Shown: positions 61,366 through 64,000 of the stretch, in pieces
How the letters are laid out: each line of letters opens with the position of its first letter
Numbering within the stretch: the first letter of the stretch is position 1
Assembly (NCBI RefSeq): GCF_018860705.1
Contig: NZ_JAHKQA010000031.1
Location: 345-64,344, forward strand
Source of the DNA: Citreicella sp. C3M06
GTDB taxonomy: Bacteria > Pseudomonadota > Alphaproteobacteria > Rhodobacterales > Rhodobacteraceae
DNA length: 64,000 nt
Direction: 5' to 3'
Notes under the pieces: model-generated
Database searches by the model: none
Seen by the model: the letters and a program-made list of their open reading frames with translations, nothing else
Told to the model about the DNA's origin: nothing
Program-made: the position numbers and the translations under genes

Positions 61366-64000
61366 CTAGAATTCGCGCGGCTGATCGCTGCGATAGCTCC
61401 ATGTCAGGTCGTCGAGGAACATCTGCACCCGGCGCATCCAGTCGGCCTTTTCCGCGTCGTTTTCATGCAGGAAGCGCAGGAAGGCCACATGCTCGCGGAT
61501 GGCGCGTGCCTGCGCATAGGCCCCGCCCCGCGCCCATGCGTGGCGGAAACAGGTCTCGAAGCGGGCAAAGATCTGCGGGCGTTCCTGCGGCTGCGCCAGC
61601 AGGCCAAGCAGCACATCGACCTCGGCCGGAAGCGCCGCTGTCCAGAATTCCGGATCGGCGTTTTCGGCGGTCGCATTCTCGGCCAGCAGCCGGTCGAACC
61701 ATGCGTTCAGCGGCTGCCCCTCGATCAGGTCGGTGCCCAGCGCCAGATGCCCCGACAGCCAGTTGTAGGTGGCGTGCCGGTCAAGCGGGCCGCCCGGATC
61801 GGCCTGCGCCGTCAGCCGCATCGAGGATTCATAGCAGGCCACCATGTCCTTTAGCGCGGCATGGCGCGGCGCTCCGGGGTTGCGCCCCAGCGCCAGCCGC
61901 TTGGTCACCGAGCCCTTGAGCGACTCGCGCCTCACGGTCAGCAGCGGCCCCTCGGCGCCAGCGATCAGCGCATCCAGCGCCGACAGCCGCGCCAGCGCCG
62001 CCTTGGTCACCGACTGCTGCTGCGCCTTGAGCGTATCGGCCAGCTCCTGCGCCTTGGCGCGGGCATCATCGGGGGCGCTTGCGGCGTCGATCTCGGCCTG
62101 CGTCCAGTCCTGCGTGGCCTTGCGCACCTTGAGGTCCTCGAGCATCTCGATCGCGCCGATGCTGGAGTCCGAGCGGCCACCGCGCGTGGCCCGTTCCAGC
62201 ATGGCGATGGCCGGGGCGTAGATATCAAGCTTGGCATAGGCACGGCCCATCGCCTCGGTCCACTGCGCATTGTCATGCCAGTCGGGATCGGCGGCGCGCT
62301 CGATCTCATCAAGCTCGCGGATCAGCTCGTCGCGGCCCCGATGCGGACTGCCGACATCGCAGGCGATGTTGCGCGCCGCGCGGCAGGCGTGATCCGCCGA
62401 ATAATACTGCCGCCGCCGCCCGTTCCACGCGGTGTCCCCGGCATCATCGTGCAGCGTGTAATCGGGATCTCCATAGCATTGATAGGCGCCCCATGTGTTG
62501 GTGTCGGGGTAGCGACGGAACACCTTGAGCCGCGCATGATGCACCGCATTGCCAAAGCGGTTCCCGGCCAGCAGGCTGCCATAGAAGCTCTCGGCGAACA
62601 GCAGCGCACCAGCGTCGTCCAGCTCCCAGCCAGCGGCGATCACCGCCCGCACGCCCTTTTCGATCAGCGCCTGCGACAGGCTGGCGGCAATCGGGCCGAC
62701 ATTGGGCTGCACCCGGCCCAGATGGCAGCAGTTGAGGAAGACGAATTCCGGCACATAGCGCATTTGCCGCAGCTCGGCGGCAGTCAGCGTGATGCCATCC
62801 GACAGCACAAGCCCCGCCGTGTGGATTTCACCGCTGTCATCGTACACCCCATGCGTGGCGAAATGCATGATCTTCGTCGGCTTGAGCAGCGCCGCCTCCA
62901 GCACCGAAAGCCCGCTGTCAGAGCGGATCATCGCGGTGACATCATAACCCGCCTCGTCTTGCAGCAGTCGCTGCACAAGCTCGGCCTCGCGCCGCGCCCC
63001 ATCAAGCGGCGGCAAGGCGCTGATCGGATCGCCGACCACCAGCGCCGTGTCGAGCCGGGCGCGCGGCACCGGGCGGCCCTCGATCGCAAGCTGGCGGATG
63101 ATCGGCGTGCGGATCACCATCGGCTTGAAATCCTGCGTGGCCATGGTCTGATACAGGCCCTCGCCAAAGGTGTTGATGTCATCCTCCATCAGCTCCCACG
63201 GGATGTGGGCGGTGCTGCTGTCGAGCACCAGCTGGATCTTCTGATCGTTCTTGGCAAAGCTCTTGAGCTCGATCGGGATCATCAGCTCAAACAACAGCTT
63301 GCCAAGGGTGCGTTTCGTCGCCGTGCCTTCGCGGCTTTCGCGCAGCAGGCGGTCGATGACCTCGGCCTGCACAGAGGTCTTCTTGAATTCCGCCCGCGCG
63401 CCTTCGGTGATGGCGGTGAAATCCAGCACATCGGCGCGCTGCGCGTTGCGGGTGACGATGATGCGCTGCCAGCTGTCCTCTTGGCTGGCGTAATCCATCC
63501 GCAGCTGCGCGCCGTCGCCGGGCCGGATGCGATGATCGAAGCGGATCAGCCCCGCCACCCGCCCGTCGCGGCTGGCGCTATACAGCGCGCTGGCCACCTG
63601 AAACACCGTATCCTCGTAAATCTCGATGAATTCGAGCTTGGCGATCGGGGTGTCGCGCAGGGTCAGATTGGCGTCGGCCACCGCTTCGAGGATCGCCTGA
63701 ACCGATTGCTGCACCGTCATGTTCGCACCCTTGTGGCCAATCACGACGCTGGTCAGCCGGATCGGGTCCATCTCGGCCAGCGACTTGCCGTCCTCGGCGG
63801 CGCGGCGGCGCAGGGTCATGGCGTAGCGCAGCACCGCGCGGTTGACCGTTTCGCGCAAGGCGCCGGGCGTCAGATCGCCAAACGGGCCAAGCCCGGCCAC
63901 CACGGCGCCGCCCGGGTTGCGGCCAAGGCGCAGGATGACCTCGCAGCTTTTCGCCTCGCCGGGATAAAGCCCCAGTTCGCGCACCGCTGACAGGCTGTGA
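61366..64000 (-). CDS. CHAT-domain protease, N-terminus beyond the window
   Basis: At least 872 residues; the frame is open to the edge (a GTG at 63984 is possible but the gene likely continues). The CHAT (caspase-like) domain holds the catalytic His at 62851-62853 in MHFATHGVYDD and Cys at 62725-62727 in FLNCCHLGRV, equal to the SAC motif. The region before it (to about 63200) is a beta-rich domain with HIPWELMEDD, usual ahead of CHAT. After it, residues read as TPR-like helical repeats (LDIYAPAIAMLERATRGG, LSGHLALGTDLIEG). CHAT proteases are activated peptidases found in bacterial defence and gasdermin-like systems. No gasdermin or sensor gene is in the window. The gene ends close to tRNA-Val and may be an accessory insertion. 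Confidence 0.85.
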   Translation of the reverse strand, partial: HSLSAVRELGLYPGEAKSCEVILRLGRNPGGAVVAGLGPFGDLTPGALRETVNRAVLRYAMTLRRRAAEDGKSLAEMDPIRLTSVVIGHKGANMTVQQSVQAILEAVADANLTLRDTPIAKLEFIEIYEDTVFQVASALYSASRDGRVAGLIRFDHRIRPGDGAQLRMDYASQEDSWQRIIVTRNAQRADVLDFTAITEGARAEFKKTSVQAEVIDRLLRESREGTATKRTLGKLLFELMIPIELKSFAKNDQKIQLVLDSSTAHIPWELMEDDINTFGEGLYQTMATQDFKPMVIRTPIIRQLAIEGRPVPRARLDTALVVGDPISALPPLDGARREAELVQRLLQDEAGYDVTAMIRSDSGLSVLEAALLKPTKIMHFATHGVYDDSGEIHTAGLVLSDGITLTAAELRQMRYVPEFVFLNCCHLGRVQPNVGPIAASLSQALIEKGVRAVIAAGWELDDAGALLFAESFYGSLLAGNRFGNAVHHARLKVFRRYPDTNTWGAYQCYGDPDYTLHDDAGDTAWNGRRRQYYSADHACRAARNIACDVGSPHRGRDELIRELDEIERAADPDWHDNAQWTEAMGRAYAKLDIYAPAIAMLERATRGGRSDSSIGAIEMLEDLKVRKATQDWTQAEIDAASAPDDARAKAQELADTLKAQQQSVTKAALARLSALDALIAGAEGPLLTVRRESLKGSVTKRLALGRNPGAPRHAALKDMVACYESSMRLTAQADPGGPLDRHATYNWLSGHLALGTDLIEGQPLNAWFDRLLAENATAENADPEFWTAALPAEVDVLLGLLAQPQERPQIFARFETCFRHAWARGGAYAQARAIREHVAFLRFLHENDAEKADWMRRVQMFLDDLTWSYRSDQPREF

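Overview
The window is a high-GC stretch (a little over 60 % by eye) of an alphaproteobacterial chromosome, almost certainly from the Rhodobacteraceae (Roseobacter group). Pointers are the CckA-CtrA pathway phosphotransferase ChpT, the olsBA ornithine-lipid pair, a type-2 heme A synthase, a fused indolepyruvate:ferredoxin oxidoreductase, TRAP transport genes, and a tandem tRNA-Asp pair. No rRNA, CRISPR array or phage structural gene was seen. All calls rest on reading the sequence and recalled family knowledge; no search was run.

Layout. 0-2.3 kb is the decayed edge of an accessory region: a vsr mismatch endonuclease gene with an 8-base deletion that removes its catalytic Asp, then an IS256-family element (462-1824) with terminal inverted repeats and an imperfect 8-bp target duplication in the 3' end of vsr, then tRNA-Ser(UGA). 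2.5-6.4 kb is a core operon: SPOR lipoprotein, D,D-carboxypeptidase, tmk, holB. 6.4-9.2 kb holds a DUF4130-UdgX uracil-DNA glycosylase translationally coupled to a radical SAM DNA-repair protein. 9.2-14.6 kb has an amidotransferase, an SLC13 permease, YmdB phosphodiesterase, a secreted FG-GAP-like protein, a 2Fe-2S ferredoxin and a peptidoglycan-binding lipoprotein. 14.7-21.3 kb is envelope proteolysis and housekeeping: degP, DUF2065, hflC, hflK, gor, rpiA. 21.4-25.8 kb: L-serine dehydratase, pseudouridine synthase, an MHS-family transporter, yciB.

25.8-27.8 kb is the most unusual part. A 172-residue protein ends in nine exact 13-residue repeats, each closing in Thr-Ser-Cys-Ala, and is followed by a strong intergenic hairpin and a 350-residue helical His-rich protein of unknown function. 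Upstream lies an AT-rich region with a candidate promoter and two perfect DnaA boxes. A multicore peptide precursor (RiPP-like) or a Cys-array metal/redox protein are the two readings offered.

27.8-46.8 kb: xth, bolA, grxD, ccmE, murI, indolepyruvate oxidoreductase with a divergent LysR regulator, a zinc-ribbon-like DUF protein, purL, a divergent pyruvate-kinase-like protein, M32 carboxypeptidase, ctaA, trmJ, a ThiE-like protein, olsA/olsB, a DUF3553 protein and chpT. 46.8-50.8 kb: proA, proB, obgE and two tRNA-Asp genes. 50.9-55.0 kb: a small helical protein, sufT, a MscS channel, an A-type Fe-S carrier and tpiA. 55.1-61.1 kb is a probable catabolic cluster: TRAP transporter (dctM, dctQ, dctP), CoA-transferase, HMG-CoA-lyase-like enzyme and GntR regulator, consistent with uptake, CoA activation and cleavage of a branched C5/C6 dicarboxylate. 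61.1-64 kb: tRNA-Val, a LacI-type remnant and a large CHAT-domain protease running off the edge, again looking like an accessory insertion next to a tRNA.

A family of GC-rich palindromic intergenic repeats with a conserved TTCTGGCC...AAATATCCC core occurs four times (about 6.4, 23.6, 43.5 and 48.2 kb).
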